From Megalopta genalis (Eukaryota; Arthropoda; Insecta; Hymenoptera; Halictidae): a stretch of 64,000 bases of DNA. Position 1 is the stretch's first letter. Each line of letters opens with the position of its first letter. The position numbers and the translations under genes are program-made. This document shows, piece by piece, positions 10,331 through 22,090 of this stretch. Under the pieces are notes generated by a model. It searched no databases, was not told the DNA's origin, and saw nothing but the letters and a program-made list of their open reading frames with translations. The stretch spans positions 6,583,616 to 6,647,615 of the forward strand of contig NC_135015.1 of assembly GCF_051020955.1 (NCBI RefSeq), read 5' to 3'.

Positions 10331-10590
10331 AACTAATGAAGTCTAGAAACCTACTCTGCTGCTTCTCGGAATTTAAATAACGAAATAAATTCGTTTCGAT
10401 GTAACTACTGCTGTTGGGCAAATGAGTTCGGGATTGACTTCTTTTGTAACCAAAAATCTCGTTGTTCCACCGATGCTACCACTGAATGCTAAATTGAACA
10501 ATTTACATGTTTCTGGAATGAAAATGCAACGATACAATTTAATAAAAGAATCCTGAAAAATCTCTTTTCTCAGCTCTCGTGAACTAAATA
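10330..10590 (-). repeat. diverged partial duplicate of the 10.6-10.9 kb terminal-exon region
   Basis: On the minus strand, GAGATTTTTCAGGATTC and, further on, AAACATGTAAATTGTTC parallel GCTATTTTTCAGGACTC and AAACAAGTAAATTGTTC in the neighbouring block. The copies differ by a roughly 110-base length change. The reading frame of the terminal exon is not kept, so the copy is probably non-coding. Confidence 0.3.
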
Positions 10591-10784
10591 ATGTTTTAAT
10601 ACAGATTTACTACGAACGCAATTCTTCTGTAGAAAATTCCGCTGTTTTCCTATCGAATGCTATCACTTCATTAACTTTTAATATTTTATTCGCTGGCAAT
10701 GCACTCAAATCGACCGTAGAACAATTTACTTGTTTCGGAATTACAATTCCATTATAACAATCAGTATATTGCTTGATTGGATTA

Positions 10785-10861
10785 TTACGTTCGATCGGAA
10801 GACAATGCAACCGTGTAAAATTTAGAACGCCGGTAATCCATAGCATTCGATAAAGCGAGTC
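10785..10861 (-). CDS. candidate terminal coding exon of an unidentified minus-strand gene
   Basis: On the minus strand the sequence GCTATTTTTCAG (a good 3' splice site) precedes a frame that ends at TAA (10785-10787). Joined to the exon at 11041-11212 across a 179-bp GT-AG gap, the frame is preserved: the upstream exon contributes one base of the split glycine codon. The exon then gives 24 residues ending in SSDRT. AATAAA on the minus strand at 10685-10690, about 95 bases past the stop, fits a polyadenylation signal. No family is recognised. The support is splice signals, phase and codon character only, so a chance frame remains possible. Confidence 0.35.
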
Positions 10862-11040
10862 CTGAAAAATAGCTTTTCGCGGCCAGTGTTAACCAGAGGA
10901 TCAGGTAATTCGAATTCAATGATTCTGCAGGTCCTTGTCGACACGTAATGGAAGGAGTCGAAAAAAGTAATTGACCTTTACGTTTCTGCGAATCGAATCC
11001 GGACAAAGGAGTTTTTTTTTTCAACCACGTTCATGCTCAC

Positions 11041-11212
11041 CTTTTTCGGTGAGAGATGGAGGACGGTAACCGGGACCTGTCGAGGTGTTGGAACATGCGG
11101 CGTTTGAGTCGGCTCCTTGGTCGAATACAGCGGTAATTTTGTCTCCCTGTTGGTCGGCAGCTCGAGCAAATGCTGTATAGAATGGTCTTGCCTCGTCTTC
11201 TTCGATGCCATG
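11041..11212 (-). CDS. candidate internal coding exon (172 bp), unidentified protein
   Basis: A 172-bp GC-richer island in AT-rich flanks. The minus-strand 3' splice site is TTCATTGTTTTCGTAG; the 5' splice site, AAAAAG followed by GTGAGC, matches consensus closely. The preferred frame starts HGIEEDEARPFYTAF and ends RPPSLTEK plus one base. It has 57 codons with purine-rich first positions and is polar, with no membrane segment. The other two frames are also open, which weakens the choice; this one joins in phase to 10785-10861. Upstream exons would lie above 11212 on the minus strand but could not be identified. It could be the cytoplasmic tail or C-terminus of a larger protein; no homology is claimed. 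Confidence 0.4.
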
Positions 11213-11641
11213 CTACGAAAACAATGAACCATTCAGCAACTTCTACCAACGAGATATTCACCGGCGGGCATTTAATGTAATAGCGACCGGAAATAATACG
11301 CCGTATCAATAAATTGCATTTCAATTAGTAAGGACATAATAACCGTTTTAATTATTACAACAAAATTTATGACAGATCAGAGCAATGAATAATGAATAAA
11401 CAGCAACCGATTTCGTTACGGTTTCTGTTAATTGCATTAATTACTCGTCCCTATTGATTTTTACCGCGTCGACGGAACAACGCGCCATCGAAAACTCGTC
11501 CCCGACAGGGAGGAACGCGGAAAAAATCCATAGGAGATATTCGCTTTAATTATCAAAGGGCTGGATATTCGGATTATAGACATTATAATTATCGGGGCTA
11601 TCCAAATTTCAACGTAACGACGCGCTCGAGCTCGCTCGTTG

Positions 11642-11661
11642 GCGCGCGCGCGCGCGCGCGC
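11642..11661. repeat. (GC)n microsatellite
   Basis: Ten GC dinucleotides in a row, in a region rich in CpG. Confidence 0.95.
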
Positions 11662-11889
11662 ACCAGCGGACCCTCCTTTTTCCAGCAGCGCCGTGGAGCT
11701 GGATATCGGATAAAACTTTCGCATTTAACTTTTCCGTCCTGCAGGGGAAACGGCCAACAAAGCTCATCACCGGAAACTTTTCCGAGACAAAGAGGAACGA
11801 ATGGGAGCAGAGCGAGACGGAGGATGACGCGCGCCGCGACGCTGACCACGATATAAGCCTGCTCTACGACAGTATTTTCCAACCGACGT

Positions 11890-13020
11890 TTAAACCAACG
11901 ATCGTAATCAAACTATTCGCTGCGCAGTTGTCCCTACACGTCGAATCTCGATAAATCGATAAACGATCCCACAGACGAACGACAATCGCACTCATTGATT
12001 TTCTAACGTACCGACCCTATTGTATTTTATCAAGCTATCCCAGAAAAGAATCACCCACAAACTGCTACGTAAATATTGACCTGACAATGCTCCGATAGAA
12101 TCGCGTACAATTTGGTCCGCGAAACTTTTCCAATTTCGCATTCGTTAGCAATTCGTGCGAACGTATTATTTATTTTCGCGACTTCCTGGAAACCATACAT
12201 CGAATTTTCCCGTGAAATATGAACTGGTCAACATAGATCTACTCTCGTGCGCTCCAGTTACTGTCTTAGTAACTGCAAACTTTGTCGCGTTCGTCGATAT
12301 AATTTCGAGAATTACAGCCTCGCAATAATTTGCTCTCGACGCATCAAATGAGCGTAAAATAAAAGCGTCCGAATACCAACATGTTCCCTTGTGATCGCGT
12401 CTCCGAAACATCGTAAACTTCGTACGTCAAACTCAACCCCTTGTTTTTAACCGACTCGTCATGAAAGTTTCTAGTAAAATAACTTATCGAGTACAGATGT
12501 TATTCTGTCCTTTAAAATTGGAATAAAATTCTGATCCCTTGTCATCAGTATTTAAATTTGGGCATACAATAAGCATCAATTTTCTTTCCCTTCTAAGAAA
12601 TTATTGCAATCGAAAAATTTCTAATCGCAATAATGTCGCAGAAAATGGTATGTCAAGTGTATAGTATGGTCATGAACTAATATATGTTGCAATAAAAAAA
12701 GCTAATATATGCAATTGCAAATATTTCTTTGAAACGTTAAAAATGACTTCGTCTGCCACCGTTGCGTGCGGAGAGCGCTTTACACGAAATTAGATACATA
12801 GTATCTATGTTTATGAATGAAATAGCAAGGCAAAAAGTTAGTAGAGAATATCTGATGGTATTAAAATGAGGATTAACAGAGTCATTGTTAATAGCGCGTC
12901 GGAATTCAACCGGAAAAATGATTGGCGTCGCTGATAAAAATTACACAGACTTTGAGATAGCGGCAGGAACGATTCGGTTCTCCGCAACGGCGAACAATTA
13001 TTGAATTCGAAACGCTCGCC
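11890..13020. other. no gene identified
   Basis: AT-rich to mixed sequence. The minus-strand frame at 12166-12411 (81 codons) has moderately coding-like codons but no domain, signal peptide or supporting splice context. Nothing else was seen. Confidence 0.35.
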
Positions 13021-13620
13021 GAGGGGACACAGTGTTTCACGTTGCGAACCGTTTCGAACGCGAGCGAGAAGTAATGCTCTTCAATGACCCAAACCGAGCA
13101 GGCGTGCGAGCGTGTCTAGGTGCGTTTAAAGTTGACTGCACGTGCTGGCGGTGGATCGCACAGCGCGCTTGTCGGCCATCGGGAAAAGTGGGGAAAAGGG
13201 GTGGTTCGCACCCCCTGGAACCCCCTGCGATCCCCTCGCAATCTCCCTTGCAGCCCTCGGCAGCCACCGTCGCCGCCGTCTCACCGCCGCGAAAGTTTGC
13301 TCTGCCCGTGTGTTTACGCACGCGCCGGATCGTGCACACACGCTCGACCGAGTGCACTTATAGCAACGCATGGTGTCGGTAAACATTACGACCGTGACCT
13401 TACCGGCCGAATTCGAATAGAAAAACTGGGGAAAGTGCGGGAATCCCGCATCACTGCCGCGTAATCAGCTAGCCTACTGATGAACGTACGCGAAACATCG
13501 CCACGCCGGGAAATGTTCGACCAAGAAACGTATTTATCGAGAGACGTACAGTTTCCCACAAAACTATTCGCACACCTATTAAAACGCAATAACTATTTTA
13601 AAACCGAACTAAATGTCTCG

Positions 13621-14048
13621 AATTTTTTTTAAATGATACAGGGACTAGTCTACTAAACAATGACTGAAATGACCTTCTTTTTTAATTTTGCTATTCCTTG
13701 GAATGACAAAAATTGTAGATCTTTCGCTTTTTAACTTTTTTATTGTGTGCATGTTGAAAGTTTTATTGAAATCGGTTCACGTTGTTATGAGTTACAACAA
13801 ATTAAAGATCGCAAAGATCGCAGTTTTATTACGATTTTGACCAAACACTCTAAGAAATCTGCACTTTTTAAAATCCCTTAACGCCTATAGCTCGACATTT
13901 TGTAAATTTTCGTTACAGGCTCAAATAAAAAAGTTAAAAACCGAGGGTTTGTAATTTTTTCTTTTCATTCCAAGTAGTTACGAAATTAAAAAGGAAAGTT
14001 TTTTAGTCATCGTCTAGTACACTAGTCCTCCTATCATCTAAAAAAGTT
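13621..14048. mobile_element. foldback element, about 428 bp, with long diverged arms
   Basis: The left end (AAATGATACAGGGACTAGTC then TACTAAACAATGACT) matches the reverse complement of the right end (AGATGATAGGAGGACTAGTG then TACTAGACGATGACT). The match continues inward for more than 110 bases (TTTTTAATTT, CTTGGAATGA, TTTTTAACTTTTTTATT). Arms are roughly 70-75% alike, so the copy is old. No coding frame is present. The two arms nearly meet, leaving a short spacer, as in foldback or MITE-type elements. Confidence 0.6.
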
Positions 14049-15339
14049 CACGTCCTAAAAGGTGTACGAATACTTTCGTGGGACTTTGTATCTCGGCATT
14101 TTTGTGAACACCCTCCTCGCTCATTTTTTTCTCTTCGATAGCGTTTCATTTCTACTTCGAGACAATGTATCTGTTATAAAATAGCTGTTGGACGTGGACC
14201 TTCTCGAAAAACGTAAAACGAATGAAGCTTCAAGAATCAGCTGAATGAAACATTGGAAACACTAATTCTCGTCTCGTTAATGAAATGGAAATGTCGTCCA
14301 GAAATGTAATTCATTTGCTGCGATTATTTTCGTATCGTACTGAACATAAACGAATTAACTGCTAATAGAATTCTCGCTAACAATAAAAGAGAAGTACTTT
14401 TACAAAATAATCTCAAAGCGACTACTTCAGTTACGATATCGGGATCTCTTGATTTTTGAAAACTGTTCGATAACCGTTAGCCAACCGTGTTAAAAACGTT
14501 TGTGCTCTGTATGCATCGCACGTGGAATAAAACGTTGATTTCTGGGATTCGATCGGAGTTTATATTTCAAGTGGCAGCATACAATATTATTTGCGTATTG
14601 CATCAGATATTAGATTATAAGATTGACCTATCTTTCTGACTCGGTCCATCCGTCTTCGTATTCGCAGCGGTCGATTCGATACGCGCGACTGCAGTAGATG
14701 CAGATGCCCTTTTGTCAATCGTACGAGTAGTATGAAGTTGCGACGGTGCAACAGCGAAACACATCAAGCAAATTAATGTCGTTTCGCTCGCCGCTGCAGT
14801 TTCTCGCGACGTCAAGTTTATAGCGCGAACAAATAAAGTACAGCAAATAGAAAACGTCCCCGATAAAGCAGTTTGTTGCGATGATCATTCCCAGCATTAA
14901 TATAGATAGATGTATTTTTCTGCATATTTCATTTCAATTACCTAAAAAACCGACGCGGTAAACATACGCACAGGCTCAAACGACTGTGTATACATTTTTG
15001 TGCAGAGTACAGATGAAATGGGTATCGATTTTTGTAATTCCAATAGCGATAGTCCTCGACGAATGCACGCTCAAATACCGTTACTTAAAATAACCGGCGC
15101 TTCCGCAGTCCAAGAAATTTCGAGATAATTCCATGATGAATGCAATTACTGATAATGCACTCTATAACAAGCTTATCGAAATCAGGGAAATTCACAATAG
15201 AACATGGACCGACGAAATTTGATAACGGATAATTTCTCTCCTCCGGCATTAAATATACGTCGATTTCTGTTCGAGAATCGAACCAGTTTTGCCAGCACGT
15301 TACTACCGCCTGTTTAAAACCGTACGACAAGCATAAGAG

Positions 15340-15800
15340 ACACACGGATACTTCAGACATTCTCCGGGATCCTCTAAGCGACTTAGATCCTGTATCTCGG
15401 AACCTTTGCGATCTCGAAATCCCGAAAAATCCCCCGACACCGCGGAACCTTTTTAAAAACCGGGGTTCTTCTCTTGAAACCTCCGGAATCCTCCAACTGT
15501 TTGCGACATCGTCGCGGAACCGAGGAAAACTCCCAGTCCGCAGATCTCGTGACAATCTAAACATTTTGAAATGTCCACGACCCCCCTTCGCGCCCCGTAA
15601 CATCCCTGGCATTACAGGCTCTTCAAGTTCTCGACGCTTGAACAAGTCCGCGGACTTTCACGGATCTTCAAAAATCCTTGAAACTTGCGTTACCCTGAGA
15701 ACCTGGACAGCGTTCAAGAACTGATCCCAATTTTCCCAAACTTCTTGGAACCATTGCAACTTCGAATAGCTCCGTGGGCCGTTCGTACCTACGAATCCTA
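15340..15800. repeat. degenerate short-unit repeat (GGAACC / TCTCGAAA / CCGGAATCC words)
   Basis: Irregular repetition of words such as GGAACC, CTCGAAA, TTGAAACC and CCTCCGGAATCC. A 186-codon minus-strand frame at 15085-15645 passes through it and is arginine-, phenylalanine- and glycine-rich in a repeated pattern. I read it as a by-product of the repeat. A similar texture occurs at 59440-59800. Confidence 0.4.
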
Positions 15801-16242
15801 CGAATCGGGATTTAGTTCAATCCTTCTGTACGGCGTCCAATTTGCCGCGAATGATTCTAATACAAAGGAAATGGCCGGCATCGCGTCAGATGATTGCTAA
15901 GTTGCCCGCGGGCTGTCGGTAGACGATACCGGAATAGATGTTATCCGAGCCGTTGGAATCAAATGTATCGAGTCTGGTACGAACGAAATTCGCGCCGCTT
16001 AATTTCCAACATGTCGTCCCGTGTGTGTACACTTTATAATCCAAATATTCAACGTCACATATTTGGATGAAGCAATGTTTCTCGACGATTCTCCCTCGTT
16101 TATTCTCCGCATTTTGCAATTCGAGGACGCGACGAAGCATTATCGAATAAAGGACACTATTTTCTATTGGTTCTACGACGTCACGAGGCTGCGAAGAAAG
16201 TGTGGTGTAGACGATAACAGGACAATGATCTACGAACTGTAG

Positions 16243-16625
16243 GAATCGGCATTTCTGAGGTGTTTAGGATGCAAGGACTAGGGGAGAATCAGTGGTCGGT
16301 CGGCTGGGATAGATTAATTGGTTAACACTAGCTTTACGGAACCCGATAAAATGACGGGTCACTAATTTTTTAATTTACCATTATTCATATCGTAAAGATA
16401 CATTTATGAGATATTTATTCAATTTATATGTTACTTACGACAAATGTTACAATAGCGCTTGTTAAAAATCAGAGTAAACGTCTTATTGTTACTTTTATCA
16501 ACTAATATAAAACAGATGTTATTTCGTGCTCCCTGAATCTAGTGTTAAAGCAGTCGCCCGGCAAGCGAAAGATCCGGGTTCGAATCGCCATCCCGATCTA
16601 TCCGATTGACTCATCTTCTCCTACG
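16243..16625 (+). mobile_element. tRNA-derived SINE, copy 1, interrupted by a TTAA element
   Basis: From AATCGGCATTTCTGAGGTG to TCTCCTAC this matches the uninterrupted copy at 36391-36534. The tRNA-like core has an A-box-like AGATTAATTGG before the insertion and the B-box GGTTCGAATC after it. These are the internal promoter elements expected of a Pol III SINE. A 219-bp element sits between the boxes, so this copy can no longer be transcribed from its intact internal promoter. Confidence 0.65.
16326..16544. mobile_element. TTAA-flanked miniature element (piggyBac-like), 219 bp
   Basis: TTAA at 16322-16325 and 16545-16548 flank CACTAG...CTAGTG. The insertion splits the SINE exactly at the TTAA of TTGGTTAAAGCAGTC, a sequence preserved unsplit in the copy at 36.46 kb. 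Just inside the left end is ACCCGATAAAATGACGGGTC, a short hairpin of the kind also seen at 397-460. There is no coding frame. The empty-site comparison makes the boundaries certain to the base. Confidence 0.85.
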
Positions 16626-16639
16626 GAATGGCGCGTTCG

Positions 16640-19600
16640 TTTCGAATAGCGCCGCGCGCAAACTAATTAATAAGAACATCATCTCGGACGTATCGGGACT
16701 TAGATAACACAATGGCCGTGGACGGGGTGGGTGTAGGAGCAGAAGAAACCAGAACGAGTGGGGCACAGCGGGAGGGAAGCGGCGGTAGGGGTACGTATTT
16801 CAGTCATCCGGCCAACTTTTGCAAGTTTAATGCCCAAGCGCTCGAGTAATTTAACACGACGAAATTAACTTTTCAGTTTTACCAAAGTTTCCTGGCAACT
16901 TAACCACGTTCCTGCGTCCCTTTCCATCCAATCGCGCGTTCCCGCTTCTTCTGGCTTCTTCTCCGCCGCCTCCCTCCCTCTCCCTCTTCTTCTTTTAGTA
17001 CTTCTTCTGCCTCCTTCCCCGACCGTCGGCCACCCGCCCTCCCACACGTACGAACACGAACGCCCCAAGACCAACTTTTAAAGCGCTCACCGTGGTAACA
17101 ACTGCGTGGCTTAGCGCAAGCTCTACTCAACTATAATTCCACCCTTAAGACCCGAAGTTTACGATGTAAACTTCCTTCCTCGCTCCGGCAGCGGTATCGG
17201 GACGCGGTATATGCCGATACTTTGATTTCGGGATCGGGAAAAACAAGGATGCCAGGCCACCCAGACACAATGGAACACTCACGCGGCTATGATACCGAAG
17301 ATTTCTGCGCGAAAACAATTGGATCACCCCGCAAGGGAAATTCACCGAGTCACCAGTAACCGCCTAAACGGATAACTAAAGACGGCATTTACCGTTCTAC
17401 GATCTCCCCACTCATCCCGCTGGCGGAGGGATAATCGAACCGCGGTTTTGCCAGTAAACCCGACGCGACGTCGCAATAAATCCGATAAAAATTTCAACGG
17501 CGATACAAGTTGGGATGGATGCTTCCTCGGAATTATTTTCGCACCGTCTCAAACGCTACCATCCTTGTCACTTCTTTAACTTTCATCTTTTATGGTTTTT
17601 CAAAGGTTTTTTAAGGTTTTTCAATAATTAGGTGCTTTTTCAAAGCATTGTTTAAACAATGCTTGTTTCCTGCTTTGTGGAATATTAGTGGAACCAGCTG
17701 TCACCAGAAAATTGCAACTAAAAATGTGTTCATCAGTTTTGTACTAAATGCATCCATTCAATTTGTTACGCTGTTCAGAAAGTAGCTATTATGTAAATAC
17801 GACAACATTTGTATAGTATTAAGCCGACAAAGTGCGGTTGAAAAAGCAGGAAGCGCTTTGAGAACGAGCGGAAAAATTGTAAACGTTAAATCATTGGATT
17901 CGCAGCGATCTGGAAAGCTGTGAATGCGACGACAATAATTCTTTAGGAAAGCTTTAAATCGGATTAATTAAGGGTATTATAGAAAAATGATTGTTCCCGG
18001 CACTGCAAACGATACGTCGACACGTGGTAGCTTCTTCGGAGGTAAATCGATTTATGGAACGGCAATACTTTTGCCGAGTTTTGCCTGTCTATTATAGCCG
18101 CACGAGTGGCTATCTGTTACTTCCCATTCATCTGTCCCTGCATCCGCAACTTCTCAACGTTTTCGAGCCTTTTCGCGAGGAGTCAGCACGAAAGCCAGCG
18201 AGCGGATGCCGAAGCTTGAAATATTGTATCCATTGCTCATTCTAAATGTCCGTGCTTCCGGTAAACAAAACGTTTAATGACCGAACACGCTCGGTAAAAA
18301 CTCGTCGAAAGTTTCGTAATCGATAGCTGACGACAGACGAAAGTTTGGACAGAGAGGAAAATTTCGTGTAACGTCCGATCGATCGGTAAAAATATAACTG
18401 AAATAATCACGCCGGATTGTGACCGATCCGAGATGAAGAAAATAGATCGAACCGACGACGCGATTTCAACTTTGATCGTTGTTTATTTGTCGCGTTTTTG
18501 GCCAACGTGGCGTCGCCATAAGAGTTCGGAAGAGCTGGGAGAATCAAATACATTCTATGTGCAAAGTTCGAGACAGGTTAGCAATTTCTTATCCAATTTT
18601 TATTTAGTGTCGAAGTTCGCGAGAAGTTCCGCGCCGGGAACTTACAAAAACGATAAATTTACGTTTGAGAAACTGCCGACACGTTTTCTTTCCGGCCGTT
18701 GGAAAAGCTTGTATACCACTAATAACCTCGTTAGCGTGTGTATGATATCGGATGAAATTACTTGGGTGACATTTATTTTTGTGTACAGTACGTATTAATA
18801 CATTAAACCAGTGTACTAAACCTTACCATGAATGCATCACGTTTTAAGTACTTGCACATTCCCAGCAGTGTTTGTTGCAAAAATGTGAATTCCAAAATTC
18901 ACGGTACGTTCCACCCGTTACTAAATGGAAACGTGTAAACACTCGAGGCAAGGAAATTATAACGTTATGAATTGTATGTCATACTCTATTCAGAAGAGAA
19001 GAAAGAGTATCTAGCACCGGGCATAAATTATACAGAATATACTCGCCGGAACACAACGAAATTCTTTTGATTTACAAAACCAGAAACCGGTGGTCGAAAA
19101 TATGAAGATCTACAATTGCGCCGCACATGACCGTGTTTACATTATAAAACGCATTGCGTGCCAGACATTTTATCGCAAACCGTGCTATGTTTTATATCCT
19201 TCATTTTTATCTTATTTATGCTCTGCTATTTTAAAAGCCGCGTCAAATATGTAACGTCGAGGTATATTTTAAGCTACCATGATTTATAATACTACAACAA
19301 TATTTCCTACATCAAATTCAGCGGACCTCGATGGTGCGCCATACGCTCCGTCCAAAAGAGAGTTCCGCGAACAATGGTAATGTTTGCGCGCGGTAATGGT
19401 GGTTTCGGCAACTTTCTCGGAAGACAGCGACAAATGTATCCGAGCAGATTTAGACGCACTTAATGAGTCTGTTTCTCCCCTCCCGCCCCCTCCCATTGTT
19501 GTTATTAGACGCGTGCCGCGTTCGCTCTCTGACGCGCCAAAAGGGTGCACCATGGTAGTAAATGATACAAAGCATCGGGGGCTGAATCTTCCGGGTGATG

Positions 19601-22090
19601 TTCGCGCGTACGGAAAAAGAAGCAACGGCGACGCAACACCGGATTAACTTCTAGCTGCGTTCTTGCGAAGCCGCGCCGTAGAAAACAACAGGAGACATCC
19701 AGGATTACGGCATGACGTCGTTGACGACGACGTCAACCTCGACGATGAGACGCACGCGCGTGGAATTTGAGTTGAAAGGCCTTGTGCCACGCTTCGGAGG
19801 ATCCCAAAAGCCCCGGCCAACAGCCACTTGGCGGAATTCGAAGCACAATGCCAACAACGCGGAATTACACCGCGGAACCGTAATGATAGCGGCTTAATTA
19901 GTGTCTCTCTACTTTTTCATACATCGGACTGCCTGCGAGGTGCCACTAAACGGGGACAGAATATTATGCTGTGCGTTAATGCTCGAGCACACCCCAGGTC
20001 CATCGCGTTCCACGAAGTAACATGTCAAAATCAATTTTTCTTCCGGAACTGGTAAGCGTATGATATTCGCGCGGGAACATCTCCTCGAGAATATTACAAA
20101 TTTTCTGCGAGGAAAATTGTTTTACCGAAGACCGAGCTCGTCTAGTTTTCAAGCGGGTGCGAGCGCATTTCGTTCGAATTAATTAACGATAATTATTATC
20201 CGCGAATTACTGCGGACAGCGGAACAACCGTGGGCAAGTTCGCGCGCAAATGATGCCGGGCCGTGATAAATTATCCTTTAATTGTATGCAAAGCGGGCGG
20301 AAAGATTGAAAGAACTTCTTATCTGGCGCCTGGCTTTCATAGCGGCTAGAGATCGCGGAGCCTACGCGGCGAACTCTCGAGGAGACATTTTCTACTAAAT
20401 GTTTTGCATGGATTTATCATCCCGAATGGGGCAACGCGGATGTTTATACGTATGGCTTCTTCAATTATGCGCGATTCAAAACTCGGCGTTCTCGTGGCCA
20501 CGCCGGCTATATACTCGAATTCTTTTTCAGAAAAACTGTCGAGCGTAATTTGCGGCCGCTCTTTTTTTCTCGAAAATCATTTTGATTCGTGCGCGCGGAT
20601 GGAGGGGCGGGGAGAGAACGCTTTGTAATCCTCCCGGTATGACATAGATTTTAACAACTACACCGACCGCCACGATATTTTATGTAGTTCCGAGAACACG
20701 ACGTCAAGTTCCATGCCGTGGGGATTTCGTGCTTGAGCTAGGCTTTTTACAAAAATGCGATGCTTCGAATTTAATGCCGGCAATCCATTTGTATGAATAG
20801 CAGATCGCGGATGTTGCGTGTCGAGTAAATAAAAACCAACAAAACGAAAACAAGAGAGGGAAGAAAGAAAGCGGAAAAAGGGCCGGGGGGAATGGAAACA
20901 AAAAGAAGAAGGGGTACGTTAATGGCCACGGTATTGAAATGAAAGGGGCAAACGTTGCGTCTATATCAAAACGAAATAATAATCGTGGAAAGAAATTTCG
21001 GACGGGGCGGATTACGCGCGCGCGACGATACGGCGCGTTTGCCAGGCGGGCCGACGTAATATTGAAACGCTTCGTACGTGTGTCGGCAGGATATACACAT
21101 CGGTGCAAAGCTCATTATATTGTATCAACACAGCGACTTTTCCGACCTTTCCTGAATGATTTGCGAGACGAGATGAAACGCGGCGCGGGCGTCGAATCGC
21201 GCGATCGCAACGGCGAATCGGGAGACGACCATTTAATGTTACAGTTCTTTGAAAAACTAGTTTGACGCGTTCGGGGCTACGAAATCATGGTAATCGATCC
21301 CGCGAGCGCGAATAACCGCCGCACGCCCTCGCATTTACGTACGGCAACAAGCAAGAAACAATTGGTCTGGTGTGCGAGCACGGAAATTCTCGGTGCTCGA
21401 TCAAATCCCCGCAGCTGCGGGACTGCGAAACTTTTCGACGCTCATGAAACTTTCGAACGTGCGACCGGCCCGTGTATTGGTAAGTTCATAGCGGAAGGGG
21501 TGAGCTCACAGAGGATTAATCTCACATTGAGTCTGCGCGCTCGGAATCCCGATAATCAAAAGCGTTGATACTCTCTCACAACAAGCAATGTTATATGTAT
21601 AGTGTCTGGTAAATGATCAGCTGACCTATTCCGCACGCTGGAGGCGGCTCGTGGCGGACGTCGCGGATTAAACAATATCATCTCTATTCGTTGGTACCGG
21701 CCCGACATCGGTTTCCAATTAGAAATCCCAGACAAACCGATTTAGCCATCGTCGAATCTATAAACGGCGGATTCGGAAGCGCCGCGCTCCGAAATCCGTC
21801 GGTTCGAAAAGTTTGAAAAGTTCTCGCGCATCCCGCAGACGTTCCCCGAGAGATCCATGGCATCGATCCACGAGTATAGATCTCCGCGGATCACCGCCAG
21901 TCGCTACAGAGACATACGTACGTGATTCGCAAGTTGCAAGCAGATTGTCACGATCATCCAGTAATCCTTTCTAGTCTAAAACACAGCTCGAGCATCGTGT
22001 CAGCGGGTGCACTCCCCGCGATCGAATCCGATCACTCTCACCAGTGCAAACAAATGGTTCCGATTGTCACTGAACGTTTCGCCGAGCATC
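16640..22090. other. long stretch without a supported gene
   Basis: GC-mixed sequence with many short overlapping frames on both strands and no domain or terminal repeat. A frame at 18433-18798 begins MKKIDRTDD and passes a possible splice donor at about 18579 (AGACAG then GTTAGC). This alone is not enough to call an exon. Confidence 0.35.

Noticed and set aside
15085..15645. Minus-strand frame of 186 codons
   Set aside because: Follows a degenerate GGAACC/CTCGAAA repeat and has a periodic R/F/G-rich translation.
16290..16610. A functional tRNA gene
   Set aside because: A- and B-box-like parts exist but are split by a 219-bp insertion and recur with the same non-tRNA flanks at 36.4 kb, which indicates a SINE.
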